Positions 9,249-17,253 of a DNA stretch of 39,805 bases are shown piece by piece. The position numbers and the translations under genes are program-made. How positions within the stretch are numbered: the stretch's first letter is position 1; the number at the start of each line of letters is the position of its first letter. The stretch spans positions 1 through 39,805 of the forward strand of contig WRIV01000018.1 of the NCBI GenBank assembly GCA_009782555.1, written 5' to 3'. The notes under the pieces are model-generated. The model was given only the letters and a program-made list of their open reading frames with translations, had not been told where the DNA came from and made no database searches. Source of the DNA: Treponema sp. (GTDB lineage Bacteria > Spirochaetota > Spirochaetia > Treponematales > Breznakiellaceae).

Positions 9249-9257
9249 CAGTATAAT
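9229..9257 (+). promoter_or_regulatory. Promoter of rdgB
   Basis: -35 TGGCCA (9229-9234), 17-nt spacer, -10 TATAAT (9252-9257). It lies partly inside the first codons of the divergent DHH gene. The rdgB leader is roughly 28 nt and has an AGGAG site. Confidence 0.55.
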
Positions 9258-9260
9258 ATA
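9255..9260 (-). promoter_or_regulatory. Candidate -10 box for the DHH-CBS gene, possibly leaderless
   Basis: Minus-strand TATATT 6 nt before the GTG at 9248, with a poor -35 at 17 nt. It overlaps the plus-strand -10 box of rdgB, so the two divergent promoters probably compete. Confidence 0.4.
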
Positions 9261-9292
9261 ACAGGGAACCGGAAAAAATCATAGGAGTATTT

Positions 9293-9982
9293 ATGAATAT
9301 CTGGCTTGCATCGGGGAATAAGCATAAACAGCAGGAAATGGCCGCTATTTTCGCTGCGAATACCCTAAGACTTCCCTCCGAAGCGGGAATTTCCAGTTTT
9401 GATCCGGAAGAGACCGGATCCACCTTTGCGGAAAATGCCCTTATCAAGGCAAGAACACTCTACCGCCTGCTGAAAACAGCCCCAGCGGCGGCCCCGGGCC
9501 GGATACCGGCCGGCCCGGTACTGGCCGATGATTCAGGATTGTGTGTAGATGCCCTGGGGGGAAGGCCGGGCATTTACTCCGCCCGGTATCATGGGAAAGA
9601 CTCCTGGGACGGGGACGGGAATTTCCGTATGGCGTCCGGGAAACCGGAAAAACTGACCGACAGCGAACGAAACGCCCTATTGCTGGAAGAATTAGCCGCC
9701 TGGCAATCCGCCGGAAGCGGATTGCGATCATGCCGCTTTGTCTGCGCCATGGTGCTCCTCTTTAGCCCAGCCCGTTTTTATCTGGTACAGGAAACCCTGG
9801 AGGGGGAAATCGTCGCTTCCGCCGCAGAAATCAGGGGGGCCGGAGGGTTCGGCTACGACCCCATCGTGTACCTGCCGGAATTGGGCCGGACCGTTGCGGA
9901 ACTTTCGGAAGAAGAAAAGAACCGCCGCAGTCACCGGGGCAGGGCAGGCAGGGTCATGGCGAAATTTTTGACCGGTGACTGA
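9293..9982 (+). CDS. rdgB: RdgB/HAM1-type dITP/XTP pyrophosphatase
   Basis: A 229-residue house-cleaning enzyme that hydrolyses non-canonical purine nucleoside triphosphates (dITP, XTP) to the monophosphate. Family motifs are clear: N-terminal LASGNKHKQQEM, TFAENALIKA, the catalytic loop ADDSGLCVDALGGRPG, SARYHG, GFGYDPIVY, and the closing ELSEEEKNRRSHRGRA. It is somewhat longer than the usual 195-205 residues because of an Ala/Pro-rich insert (about residues 63-74) and a second insert around 105-125. The start has AGGAG at good spacing. The gene is divergent from the DHH-CBS phosphoesterase, another nucleotide-hydrolysing protein. Confidence 0.95.
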   Translation: MNIWLASGNKHKQQEMAAIFAANTLRLPSEAGISSFDPEETGSTFAENALIKARTLYRLLKTAPAAAPGRIPAGPVLADDSGLCVDALGGRPGIYSARYHGKDSWDGDGNFRMASGKPEKLTDSERNALLLEELAAWQSAGSGLRSCRFVCAMVLLFSPARFYLVQETLEGEIVASAAEIRGAGGFGYDPIVYLPELGRTVAELSEEEKNRRSHRGRAGRVMAKFLTGD

Positions 9983-10011
9983 ACCGCAGAATATGGGGGC
10001 CGTGTGCTGCG

Positions 10012-10040
10012 TTGACAAACTGGAAAAAACGGCTTATTTT
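10012..10040 (+). promoter_or_regulatory. Promoter of the BspA-like protein gene
   Basis: -35 TTGACA (10012-10017, perfect), 17-nt spacer, -10 TATTTT (10035-10040). A leader of about 33 nt ends with AAGGAG six bases before the ATG at 10080, a conventional leadered promoter. Confidence 0.75.
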
Positions 10041-10079
10041 CCTTAACATAAAAAACAAAAGAACAACAAGGAGCATTTT

Positions 10080-10769
10080 ATGAGTAAAAAATTCCGGATC
10101 GCCGCCTTCTTCTTTGTCCTGGCAGCAGTATCCTTTGCCCAGACAAACAATTATTCTGTTGCCTTAACTGCCGATAATACGGGAGTGGTTATTACCTCCT
10201 ACAATGGTACCGCCGCTCAAGTAGGGATCCCCGCCAATTTAGAGGGTCTGCCGGTTAAGGCTATCGGAAAAGGAGCATTCAGCAATCATACAACTATCAG
10301 AACCCTGATAATTCCCAGGGGGGTAACGGAAATCGGGGACGAGGCTTTCCAGGGCTGCCGCAACATGGCGACCCTTACCCTTCCCGATACCCTGCAAAAA
10401 ATAGGGATCCGGGCGTTTGATTCCTGCGGCATCACGACTGTTTCCATTCCCGCGGGCTGCACCGATATAGGGGAGGGAGCGTTTTTGAATTGTATCGAAC
10501 TTAAGACCATGGTCCTGCCGAGGGATCTTGCAAATATCCCTGCAAATATGTTTGCAAGCTGCGAAGCCCTTAATCCGGTAACGCTGCCGGCTGCCATCAA
10601 GAGTATAGGTGAACGGGCCTTTGCAGATTGCAAGGCATTGACCACCTTTAATGTCCCCGCTTCGGTAGAATTAATCCAGTTTGCACCGAATGTGTTTCAG
10701 GGATGCTCCAAACTCAATTTAGGGGCTCAGGTTGCTCTGAAAAAACTGGGTTATGGCGGCAGTTTTTAA
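10080..10769 (+). CDS. Exported BspA-like leucine-rich repeat protein (LRR_5)
   Basis: A 229-residue protein with a signal peptide (MSKKFRIAAFFF..., cleavage expected after SFA) followed by about six BspA/LRR_5 repeats of about 23 residues. The repeating core is I(G)xxAFxxCxxLxxLxLPxxL, for example IGDEAFQGC, IGIRAFDSC, IGEGAFLNC and IGERAFADC. LRR_5 proteins of treponemes are typically surface or periplasmic and can mediate adhesion or protein binding; the specific role here is unknown. The start is well supported by AAGGAG and a strong promoter. A shorter paralogue lies at 28481. The gene is convergent with the CBS membrane protein; a short AT-rich dyad (AAAAAT-TG-ATTTTT) follows the stop, but it is not a typical terminator. 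Confidence 0.88.
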   Translation: MSKKFRIAAFFFVLAAVSFAQTNNYSVALTADNTGVVITSYNGTAAQVGIPANLEGLPVKAIGKGAFSNHTTIRTLIIPRGVTEIGDEAFQGCRNMATLTLPDTLQKIGIRAFDSCGITTVSIPAGCTDIGEGAFLNCIELKTMVLPRDLANIPANMFASCEALNPVTLPAAIKSIGERAFADCKALTTFNVPASVELIQFAPNVFQGCSKLNLGAQVALKKLGYGGSF

Positions 10770-10791
10770 AAATTGATTTTTAAAGGGGTCT

Positions 10792-12153
10792 TTATTTTGC
10801 CTCCGGATTATTTTTTTCGGGGGCATTAAATAGCTGCACCAAGGCCGACTCCAGCCGGTGATACTTTACTTCCGTTACGGTGATCTGTAGTTTTTTGTCC
10901 CCCTCGGCGGAGTATTCCAACACGCACTGTTCGCCGTCTTCGGGAAGCCGCCCCAGAAGGGTAAATACAAAACCGCCAAAGGTGTCGTAGTTTTTCCCCC
11001 CCGCGGCAAAGGAAATGCCCGTCTCTTTTGCAACCAGGCTAAGGTTAACCCGGCCCCGTATCTTCCAAAGGTTCGGACCTTTTTTTTCGATTAGGGGAAG
11101 TTCAGTTCCCTCGTTCTTTTCGCTCAGATCTCCCACAAGGGCTTCCAGCAGGTCCTTCATGGTAATAATACCGTCAAAACTGCCGTATTCGTCCAGGGCC
11201 AGAGCAAAGTGGCTGCGGCGGGCTTTCATCTTTCTGAACAGCACATGGGTTCCAACGGTACCGGGTACAAACCATGCGGGACGCAGGGCATGGGCCATAA
11301 CCTGTTTCCGGTGCCGGTCTTTCAATACCAGATAATCCCGGGCGCTCAAAACTCCGCGGATATCGTCTACCGTCTCTCCGCAGACCGGATAATAGTGATG
11401 TTTTGTTTTCAGGATAATCCTTTCCCACTGTTCATCATCATCCTTAAGCCATAGCAGTACCGTATCCCGGCGGTGGGTCATCATCGCATCCGCAGTCTTG
11501 TCGTTGAATTCAAACACATTGTGGATGATTTCTTTTTCTCCCGCCGCAATGGATCCCCGTTCGCTTCCAGCATCTACCAGGAGGCGTATCTCTTCTTCGG
11601 TGACAGTGTTTTTCTTTGCTTCCGGATCAATGCCGAAGATACGGATCAGGGCATTGGTGGATTTGGAAAGAAGCCATACCGCGGGGGCAAAGATCCGGGA
11701 ACTGATAAGAATGAATAAAGACAGGCTCAGGGCAAGTTGTTCCGCTTTGTGCAGGGCGATTCGTCTGGGAACCAGTTCGCCCAGGACCAGATTAAAAAAC
11801 AAAAAGGTTAAGGTGATCAATATGAGGGATATGGTTTTAATCGTCTCCGGGGATAACGTAATCCCAAGGTTTATAAACGCAGAAGTCAGCTTGCCGGAAA
11901 AATTATCCGCAGCAAAGGCACTGGCCAAAAAACCCGCCATGGTACTTCCAATTTGAACGATGGCCAAAAATTTGGCGGGCTTATCAGTCAGTTTTAAAAG
12001 CCGCGTTGCTCTGCGGTTTCCTTCGGCGGAAAGTTTTTCCAGTTTTATCGTGCTGACCGAGACCACGGCAATTTCCGCACAGGCAAAAAACGCATTTAAG
12101 ATTACCAGGGCAAGCAGCAGCAGCAGCTGCCCAAGGAGAGGGTCAGATTCCAT
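10792..12153 (-). CDS. CorC/HlyC-family membrane protein (DUF21-CBS-CBS-CorC)
   Basis: A 453-residue protein of the CNNM/CorB family. Hydrophobic segments occupy about residues 5-165 (DUF21 membrane domain, beginning LLLLLALVILNAFFACAEIA). A CBS pair follows (about 195-335, including VTEEEIRLLVDAG, MTHRRDTVLL and DEYGSFDGIITMKDLLEALVG), then a C-terminal CorC_HlyC domain (about 355-440, FGGFVFTLLGRLPEDG). Family members are implicated in magnesium or cobalt export and often carry the misleading name hemolysin. The ATG is 3 nt after the purD stop, so it is the second gene of a purD operon. The functional link between the two genes is unclear. Confidence 0.88.
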   Translation of the reverse strand: MESDPLLGQLLLLLALVILNAFFACAEIAVVSVSTIKLEKLSAEGNRRATRLLKLTDKPAKFLAIVQIGSTMAGFLASAFAADNFSGKLTSAFINLGITLSPETIKTISLILITLTFLFFNLVLGELVPRRIALHKAEQLALSLSLFILISSRIFAPAVWLLSKSTNALIRIFGIDPEAKKNTVTEEEIRLLVDAGSERGSIAAGEKEIIHNVFEFNDKTADAMMTHRRDTVLLWLKDDDEQWERIILKTKHHYYPVCGETVDDIRGVLSARDYLVLKDRHRKQVMAHALRPAWFVPGTVGTHVLFRKMKARRSHFALALDEYGSFDGIITMKDLLEALVGDLSEKNEGTELPLIEKKGPNLWKIRGRVNLSLVAKETGISFAAGGKNYDTFGGFVFTLLGRLPEDGEQCVLEYSAEGDKKLQITVTEVKYHRLESALVQLFNAPEKNNPEAK

Positions 12154-12156
12154 GGG

Positions 12157-13512
12157 TTAGGGAGATCCCGGCAGCGGGTTTTCCGTTTTGGCCCCGATGT
12201 CCCGGCGGTATTCCATTCCTTCAAAATTTACGGCCTCGAGGGCCCGGTATGCCCGCTGCCGGGCATCGGCGCCTCCGGCCCCATAAGCCGCCACGGTCAG
12301 TACCCGGCCTCCGGCGCTCCGGAGACCCGAACCCGCGGGACCGCCGGGACTGCGCAGTGCTCCGGCGGCAAAAAGGATGGCGCCGGTTTTGGCAAAGGAT
12401 ATTTTATTAAGGGCGATTGGGCTCCCCTTGCGATAAGTTCCCGGATAACCGGAGGCTACCGCCACCGGAGCGCAGACAGCGCCGGGTTTCCAGGAAAGGC
12501 GGAATTCTGGGAGAGTTTCGTTTTCAATAGCGATACAAAGTTCCGCAAAGTCCGAATCCATCAGGGGCAGTAGGGCCTGGGTTTCGGGATCACCGAGCCG
12601 GACATTGTATTCCAAAAGAAAGCATTTCCCGTCCTGAATCAAGAGTCCGAAGAAGATAAATCCCCGGTAATCAAAACCCTCCGTGGAAAGTCCCCCCAGG
12701 GTGGGGTTAAGAATCGCCGTTTCAAAATCGGCCTGCAGCTCCGCCGTAAAATCCGGCACCGGAGCGATGGCTCCCATACCGCCCGTGTTGGGGCCCTTAT
12801 CGCCGTCAAAACGCTGTTTGTGATCCCTGGCGGAAACAAAGGGAAGGATCATTCCCCTGCCGCCGGAAACGCTTACCGCCGCCATCACCGACACTTCGGG
12901 CCCCCGCAGGAATTCTTCCAGGACCAGGGTTTTTCCCGCCCCATCCAAAATGCCTTCTTTCATAAAATCGTTTACCGTTGTTTCTGCGGTATTTTGGTCT
13001 TCGGCGATGACAACTCCCTTACCCCCGGCTAAACCATCGGCTTTGATCACCAGGGGAGGGACGACGGTTTTAGCCCCAAAGTGGGATCGGGCCGCCGCCA
13101 GGGCGCCGGCAAGATCGGCGCAGGTCAGAGATCGGGCGGTGCGGATACCGTATTTTTTCATAAATGATTTTGCATAGGCCTTGCTTGCTTCCAGCCGGGA
13201 AGCTTCTGCGCCGGGCCCTACGATGGCAAGCCCTGCGGCCCGAAAACGGTCGGCCATGCCTGCCGCCAGGGGCGCCTCGGGTCCCACCACCGTTAGATCA
13301 ATACCTTCTCTTATGGCATACCGGATCAGGGCTTCCTGGATTTCTTCTTCCGCCGGATCCCTGTCCAAAAGATCAACGTTTTCGCAGCCCTTTTCTCCAG
13401 CGGTACCGCCGTTACCCGGGGCGGCATACACTTTTTCTACCTTTTCCGATTGAGCAAGCCGCCACGCAAGGGCGTGTTCCCTGCCCCCGGAACCGATTAC
13501 CAGAACCTTCAT
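12157..13512 (-). CDS. purD: Phosphoribosylamine-glycine ligase (GARS)
   Basis: A 451-residue ATP-grasp ligase for the second step of purine synthesis, joining glycine to phosphoribosylamine. The N-terminus MKVLVIGSGGREHALAW is diagnostic. Further motifs are VVGPEAPLAAG, the ATP-grasp segment VIKADGLAGGKGVVIA, FDGDKGPNTGGMGA, and LLEYNVRLGDPETQ with its metal-binding Glu/Asn. The frame opens 13 codons further upstream, but the start is set at MKVLVIG, which matches all family members and sits 6 nt after a TATACT box without a ribosome-binding site, so the mRNA is predicted to be leaderless. The CBS membrane protein gene follows at 3 nt. Confidence 0.95.
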   Translation of the reverse strand: MKVLVIGSGGREHALAWRLAQSEKVEKVYAAPGNGGTAGEKGCENVDLLDRDPAEEEIQEALIRYAIREGIDLTVVGPEAPLAAGMADRFRAAGLAIVGPGAEASRLEASKAYAKSFMKKYGIRTARSLTCADLAGALAAARSHFGAKTVVPPLVIKADGLAGGKGVVIAEDQNTAETTVNDFMKEGILDGAGKTLVLEEFLRGPEVSVMAAVSVSGGRGMILPFVSARDHKQRFDGDKGPNTGGMGAIAPVPDFTAELQADFETAILNPTLGGLSTEGFDYRGFIFFGLLIQDGKCFLLEYNVRLGDPETQALLPLMDSDFAELCIAIENETLPEFRLSWKPGAVCAPVAVASGYPGTYRKGSPIALNKISFAKTGAILFAAGALRSPGGPAGSGLRSAGGRVLTVAAYGAGGADARQRAYRALEAVNFEGMEYRRDIGAKTENPLPGSP

Positions 13513-13518
13513 GATCAA

Positions 13519-13547
13519 AGTATATACCCGCTGATTCAAGGTGTGAA
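13519..13547 (-). promoter_or_regulatory. Promoter of purD, predicted leaderless
   Basis: Minus strand: -35 TTCACA (13547-13542), 17-nt spacer, -10 TATACT (13524-13519), then 6 nt to the ATG at 13512. The -35 matches consensus at five of six positions. No Shine-Dalgarno sequence. Confidence 0.7.
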
Positions 13548-13605
13548 GCATCGTTGTAACCCCTGCCCTGTTCCAAATGTTTCTTATTAGGTATACTATC
13601 TGTCA

Positions 13606-13635
13606 TTGACAGAAGGACTCCGGATAATTTAAAAT
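13606..13635 (+). promoter_or_regulatory. Promoter of the LPP20/LpoB/AAA operon
   Basis: -35 TTGACA (13606-13611, perfect), 18-nt spacer, -10 TAAAAT (13630-13635). A leader of about 50 nt ends in GAGGAG before the ATG at 13693. Confidence 0.6.
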
Positions 13636-13692
13636 TTGATAAATTCGGCAGGACCTGGTATTAACAGAAACTGCTATTAAGAGGAGAAAAAA

Positions 13693-14268
13693 ATGAAAAA
13701 ATTGGTCATTCTACTGCCCCTTGTAGTGTTAATCTTTGCCGTTGGCTGTAAATCCAAAGCCGTAAAATACAAAGACGATCCCCGATCAAAAATTATCGGT
13801 GCCGAAGGAGTCCCCCGGCCTGAATGGATGAACGGGAATCTAAAGTCGGATGAATTTTATTACGTGGTAGGAGACGGCCGTATGGGGATGAGCAAATCCG
13901 CCCAGCAGGGTACCGCCCGGACTGATGCCCTGGCCAAACTGGCCCAGTGGAAAAGCGCCGTAGTGGCGGATACCATGAAAAACTACATTGATGAATCAGG
14001 AGTCCCCGGTAATACCCAGACACTGATACGTTTTGAGCAGGCCACCATTGCCCGTTCTAACACCAGCCTAACAGGCTTTGATCAGGTGGAATACTGGATA
14101 GATCAGGATGGGGTTTACCACGGTCTATATTCATATCCCAAGAGTGATCTTAAAAATGCTTTTCAATCTACCTTCTCTGAATTCCAGCGAAACGAGGCTG
14201 CGGCCTTTGCAGATTATAAATCCCAGGAAGCCTTTAAATACCTGGAAGCCCAGCTGGACAAAAAATAA
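13693..14268 (+). CDS. LPP20-like lipoprotein
   Basis: A 191-residue lipoprotein. The signal peptide MKKLVILLPLVVLIFAVGC ends in a lipobox with Cys19 as the acylated residue. The body starts with PRPEWMNG and an FYYVVGDGRMGMS segment followed by an alanine-rich helix with regular TARTDALAKLAQW, the pattern seen in LPP20/FlgP-type domains where a PxW start precedes an A-rich helix. The role is presumably structural in the cell envelope; no catalytic motif is seen. First gene of a five-gene operon, with GAGGAG upstream of the ATG. A second LPP20-like protein is encoded three genes later, suggesting partner proteins. Confidence 0.75.
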   Translation: MKKLVILLPLVVLIFAVGCKSKAVKYKDDPRSKIIGAEGVPRPEWMNGNLKSDEFYYVVGDGRMGMSKSAQQGTARTDALAKLAQWKSAVVADTMKNYIDESGVPGNTQTLIRFEQATIARSNTSLTGFDQVEYWIDQDGVYHGLYSYPKSDLKNAFQSTFSEFQRNEAAAFADYKSQEAFKYLEAQLDKK

Positions 14269-14289
14269 GCTTCCCATAAGGAGTTATCC

Positions 14290-14889
14290 ATGAAGAAAGG
14301 AATTATGCTTTTTTGTCTGGCGGCGGCAGTATTGCTGGTTTCCTGCGGACATTCGGTCAAGCGGATTGATCCGAATACCCAGACGGATCTAAGCGGCTAC
14401 TGGAACGATACGGATCGGCGCCTTGCCGCCGATTCACTGATTAATCAATGCCTTGCCACTCCCAGGATGTCTTCCTTCAACTCAACCATCGGAAGGCTCC
14501 CGGTGATCATTGTCGGAACCTTTCGAAATGCCAGCGACGAGCATATTGATACCTCCATTCTGTCCCAGCGTCTGGAAATGTCGATCCTTAACAGCGGCAA
14601 GGCAGAATTTGTCGCCTCCGGAGGATTGCGGAACGAAATTCGGGAAGAGCGGCTGGATCAACAGCAGGGATATACCGATGACGCCACCATGGCCAGACTG
14701 GGCCGCGAAGTAGGGGCTGATTTTATGATGACCGGCTCGGTCAAGACCGAGGTGGACCGGTTCGGGAAAAAAGCCACCCGCAATTACACGATCACCGCGA
14801 TGCTGACTGATATCACCACCAATATGCAGATCTGGATTGGTCAATACGAGATAAAAAAGGAAATCAGGAATCCTACGGTTAAACCCTAA
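14290..14889 (+). CDS. LpoB-like penicillin-binding-protein activator lipoprotein
   Basis: A 199-residue lipoprotein with a signal peptide and lipobox LLVSC (Cys19). The body matches the LpoB family (PF13036): DLSGYWNDTDRRLAADSLINQ, then PVIIVGTFRNASDEHIDT, a central FVASGGLRNEIREER, ARLGREVGADFMMTGSV, and a final ITAMLTDITTNMQIWIGQYEIKK. In E. coli, LpoB is an outer-membrane lipoprotein that activates PBP1b. Whether this homologue activates a glycan polymerase is inference; related proteins occur beside LPP20 and COG3014 genes in many Gram-negatives. AAGGAG precedes the ATG, 21 nt after the previous stop. Confidence 0.82.
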   Translation: MKKGIMLFCLAAAVLLVSCGHSVKRIDPNTQTDLSGYWNDTDRRLAADSLINQCLATPRMSSFNSTIGRLPVIIVGTFRNASDEHIDTSILSQRLEMSILNSGKAEFVASGGLRNEIREERLDQQQGYTDDATMARLGREVGADFMMTGSVKTEVDRFGKKATRNYTITAMLTDITTNMQIWIGQYEIKKEIRNPTVKP

Positions 14890-14899
14890 GGACTTTTTC

Positions 14900-16210
14900 A
14901 TGAAGCTCTCCAAAGCGCCGCTTTTTGCGGCGTTCATCGTCCTTTTTATTTCCTGCGCTTCCACAGATCCCTATATTCCCATAGATAATCTGGCCCATGA
15001 GGGAAATTTTTCCGGGAGCGCCGAAACCCTGGAAGAAAAGAGCAAAACCCTTTACCGGGAAAAGGACAGGGTGTTGTACTTTCTGGACAAAGGAATGCTG
15101 GCCCACTATGCAGGGGATTACGAAGAATCCTCGGCTTTGCTGGAACAGGGAGAGAGAGCCATTGAAGAAAATTTTGCCGTCAGTATAAGCCAGGAAATCG
15201 GCACTTTTATCCTGAACGACCGGACCCGGGAGTACAACGGAGAAGATTACGAAGATGTTTACCTGAATGTGTTCAACGCGCTGAACTATTATCACCGCGG
15301 GGACATGGATGAAGCGCTGGTAGAAATCCGCCGGATGAACAACAAGCTGCGGGATCTTTCGGCCAAATACGGAGTCATGATGACCAATATGCAGAGGGCA
15401 GCCCTGGAAAACGATACCGCAATCCCCGCCAATCCGGATACGCCGGTTAAATTCAGCAATTCCGCCCTGGCCCGGTACCTGGGAATGCTCTTTTACCGGG
15501 GATCGGGAATGATGGACTCCGCCCGTATCGATCAGAATCAGCTTCGTGTCGCCATGGCAGACGCGCCTTCAATCTATAAAAATCCTGTTCCATCTTCTGT
15601 CAGGGACGAATTGGTCGTACCCGCCGGTATGGCCCGGCTTAATATAATCTCTTTTACCGGACATTCTCCAATAAAAACTGAAGAGGTAATTCGAATTTAT
15701 TTGGTAAATTCGTGGATCAAGATTGCCCTGCCGGTGATGACTCCCCGGCCTTCCCGTATTACATCCATTGAAGTGGCCCTTGATTCGGGGGAATCCTTTG
15801 CTCTGGAACTCCTGGAAGATATCAGCGCGGTGGTTACTGCCACCTTTGCTCAAAGGAAAAACGTGATTTATACCAAGGCGGTACTGCGGGCTTCAGTTAA
15901 GGGTATCGCAGCCGAAGTCTTTCATGCTGCGGCGGATTCCGCTGAAGAAGATAAGGAAAAGGGCCTTTTCAGGCTGCTGGGGTTTTTCAGCCAGATCCTG
16001 GCGGAGGCCAGTGAACAGGCGGATCTGCGGATCGCCCGGTATTTTCCCGGCAAGGCTTATGTGGGGGGTATAAACCTTGCCCCGGGGACCTATTCCTTTA
16101 CTATAACTTACTACGGCGGAAACAGACGGTTGATCGCCCAGCGCCGTTATGAGAATGTAAGGGTAAGCAGAAATACCCTTAATCTTACGGAGGATATATG
16201 CTTAAAATAA
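14900..16210 (+). CDS. COG3014-like lipoprotein
   Basis: A 436-residue lipoprotein. The signal peptide ends FISC with the acyl-Cys at residue 19. The first half is helical and TPR-like (LDKGMLAHYAGDYEESSALLEQGERAIEE..., then VYLNVFNALNYYHRGDMDEALVEIRRM). The second half is beta-rich and contains ARYFPGKAYVGGINLAPGTY near residue 375. This layout matches the uncharacterised COG3014 family, which is commonly encoded between LpoB-like and LPP20 genes. Function is unknown; a scaffold for the neighbouring lipoproteins is plausible. AAGGA precedes the ATG, and the 3' end overlaps the next gene by 13 nt, indicating tight co-translation. Confidence 0.75.
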   Translation: MKLSKAPLFAAFIVLFISCASTDPYIPIDNLAHEGNFSGSAETLEEKSKTLYREKDRVLYFLDKGMLAHYAGDYEESSALLEQGERAIEENFAVSISQEIGTFILNDRTREYNGEDYEDVYLNVFNALNYYHRGDMDEALVEIRRMNNKLRDLSAKYGVMMTNMQRAALENDTAIPANPDTPVKFSNSALARYLGMLFYRGSGMMDSARIDQNQLRVAMADAPSIYKNPVPSSVRDELVVPAGMARLNIISFTGHSPIKTEEVIRIYLVNSWIKIALPVMTPRPSRITSIEVALDSGESFALELLEDISAVVTATFAQRKNVIYTKAVLRASVKGIAAEVFHAAADSAEEDKEKGLFRLLGFFSQILAEASEQADLRIARYFPGKAYVGGINLAPGTYSFTITYYGGNRRLIAQRRYENVRVSRNTLNLTEDICLK

Positions 16211-17253
16211 AACACTTTGCCGTATTTGCGGCTGTCGTGGTGTTAGCTGTATTATTCCCTGCTTATGCAGGCGCTTCCGGAAAAAAAGAAAGGGCAGAAC
16301 CGGAGTGGGTTACCGACCCCTACAGGATGTACAACAGGGTTGTTTACCTGGCAGCAGTGGGATCCGCCCCTTCCCGGGATACGGCGGAAAAAACAGCTCT
16401 GATCAATTTAACTTCAATTTTTGGCCAATCAATAGAAGGCGAATCAAAAGCGAATTATACCTATTCCCAGGCGGTAGAAGCCAGCAGTTCTTCATGGTCG
16501 GAAAAGTCCGACATAGCCCAGGCGGTTAAGATATCGGCCGCCATGGATACCTTGATTGGTGCGGAAATAAAGGATGTATGGAAAAGTCCAGACGGCACAT
16601 GGTATGCGGCGGCGGTAATGGACAAGGCGAAGACCAATTTAATCTACTCGGAATTGATCCAGCAAAATCTTGGTACCATTACAAAACTTACCAGTTTAAG
16701 CACCGCAGAAAAAGAAAGTTTTGACGGATTCATCAACTATTACCAGGCTGCAAACCTGGCGGATGCAAATCTTGTCTTTTCCAACGTACGGACGGTAATC
16801 AGTTCCGGATCCATGATGGGGGAAAACCTGAAACCAGGGAACGACTACCGGCTGGAAGCGGTCCGGATTGCCCGGAATATTCCCATTGCCGTGTCGGTAG
16901 AAAACGACAGGCAGAACCGGATCAAAGATGCCTTTTCCGGGGTTCTTACCAGGGCCGGATTTCGTACCGGCGGCAGCGATTCCCGCTATGTCCTTAGGGC
17001 CCGCCTTTCTCTGGACGAAGCGGCCTACCCAAACACTCCCTATAAATGGATCCGTTATGGAGTGGATGCCAGCCTAATCGATGTTTCCACAGGAACGGTC
17101 CTTTTTCCCTATAACATAAACGGCCGAGAAGGACATACAAGTCTTTCCGAGGCGGAAGCCAGAGCGGTTCGGGCTGCGGAAGACAGGATCAATGAAGATT
17201 ATGTAAATGCCCTGGGCATGTTTCTTTCCAGGAACATAACCAGGCAGCCATGA
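16198..17253 (+). CDS. Exported LPP20-like protein
   Basis: A 351-residue protein with a signal peptide (MLKIKHFAVFAAVVVLAVLFPAYAGA) but no lipobox Cys, so it is probably periplasmic. The LPP20 domain begins at PEWVTDPYRMYNRVVYLAAVGSA and continues into the helix RDTAEKTALINLTSIFGQSI, with a later WKSPDGTWYAAAVMDKAK hairpin. A C-terminal domain (about 225-345) of unknown type follows. GGAGG lies 4 nt before the ATG. It overlaps both neighbours (13 nt upstream, 4 nt downstream as ATGA), so it is co-translated with the COG3014-like and AAA genes. Confidence 0.75.
   Translation: MLKIKHFAVFAAVVVLAVLFPAYAGASGKKERAEPEWVTDPYRMYNRVVYLAAVGSAPSRDTAEKTALINLTSIFGQSIEGESKANYTYSQAVEASSSSWSEKSDIAQAVKISAAMDTLIGAEIKDVWKSPDGTWYAAAVMDKAKTNLIYSELIQQNLGTITKLTSLSTAEKESFDGFINYYQAANLADANLVFSNVRTVISSGSMMGENLKPGNDYRLEAVRIARNIPIAVSVENDRQNRIKDAFSGVLTRAGFRTGGSDSRYVLRARLSLDEAAYPNTPYKWIRYGVDASLIDVSTGTVLFPYNINGREGHTSLSEAEARAVRAAEDRINEDYVNALGMFLSRNITRQP

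Noticed and set aside
13513-13551. N-terminal extension of purD
   Set aside because: Family members begin MKVLVIGSGG; the extension contains the -10 and spacer sequence.
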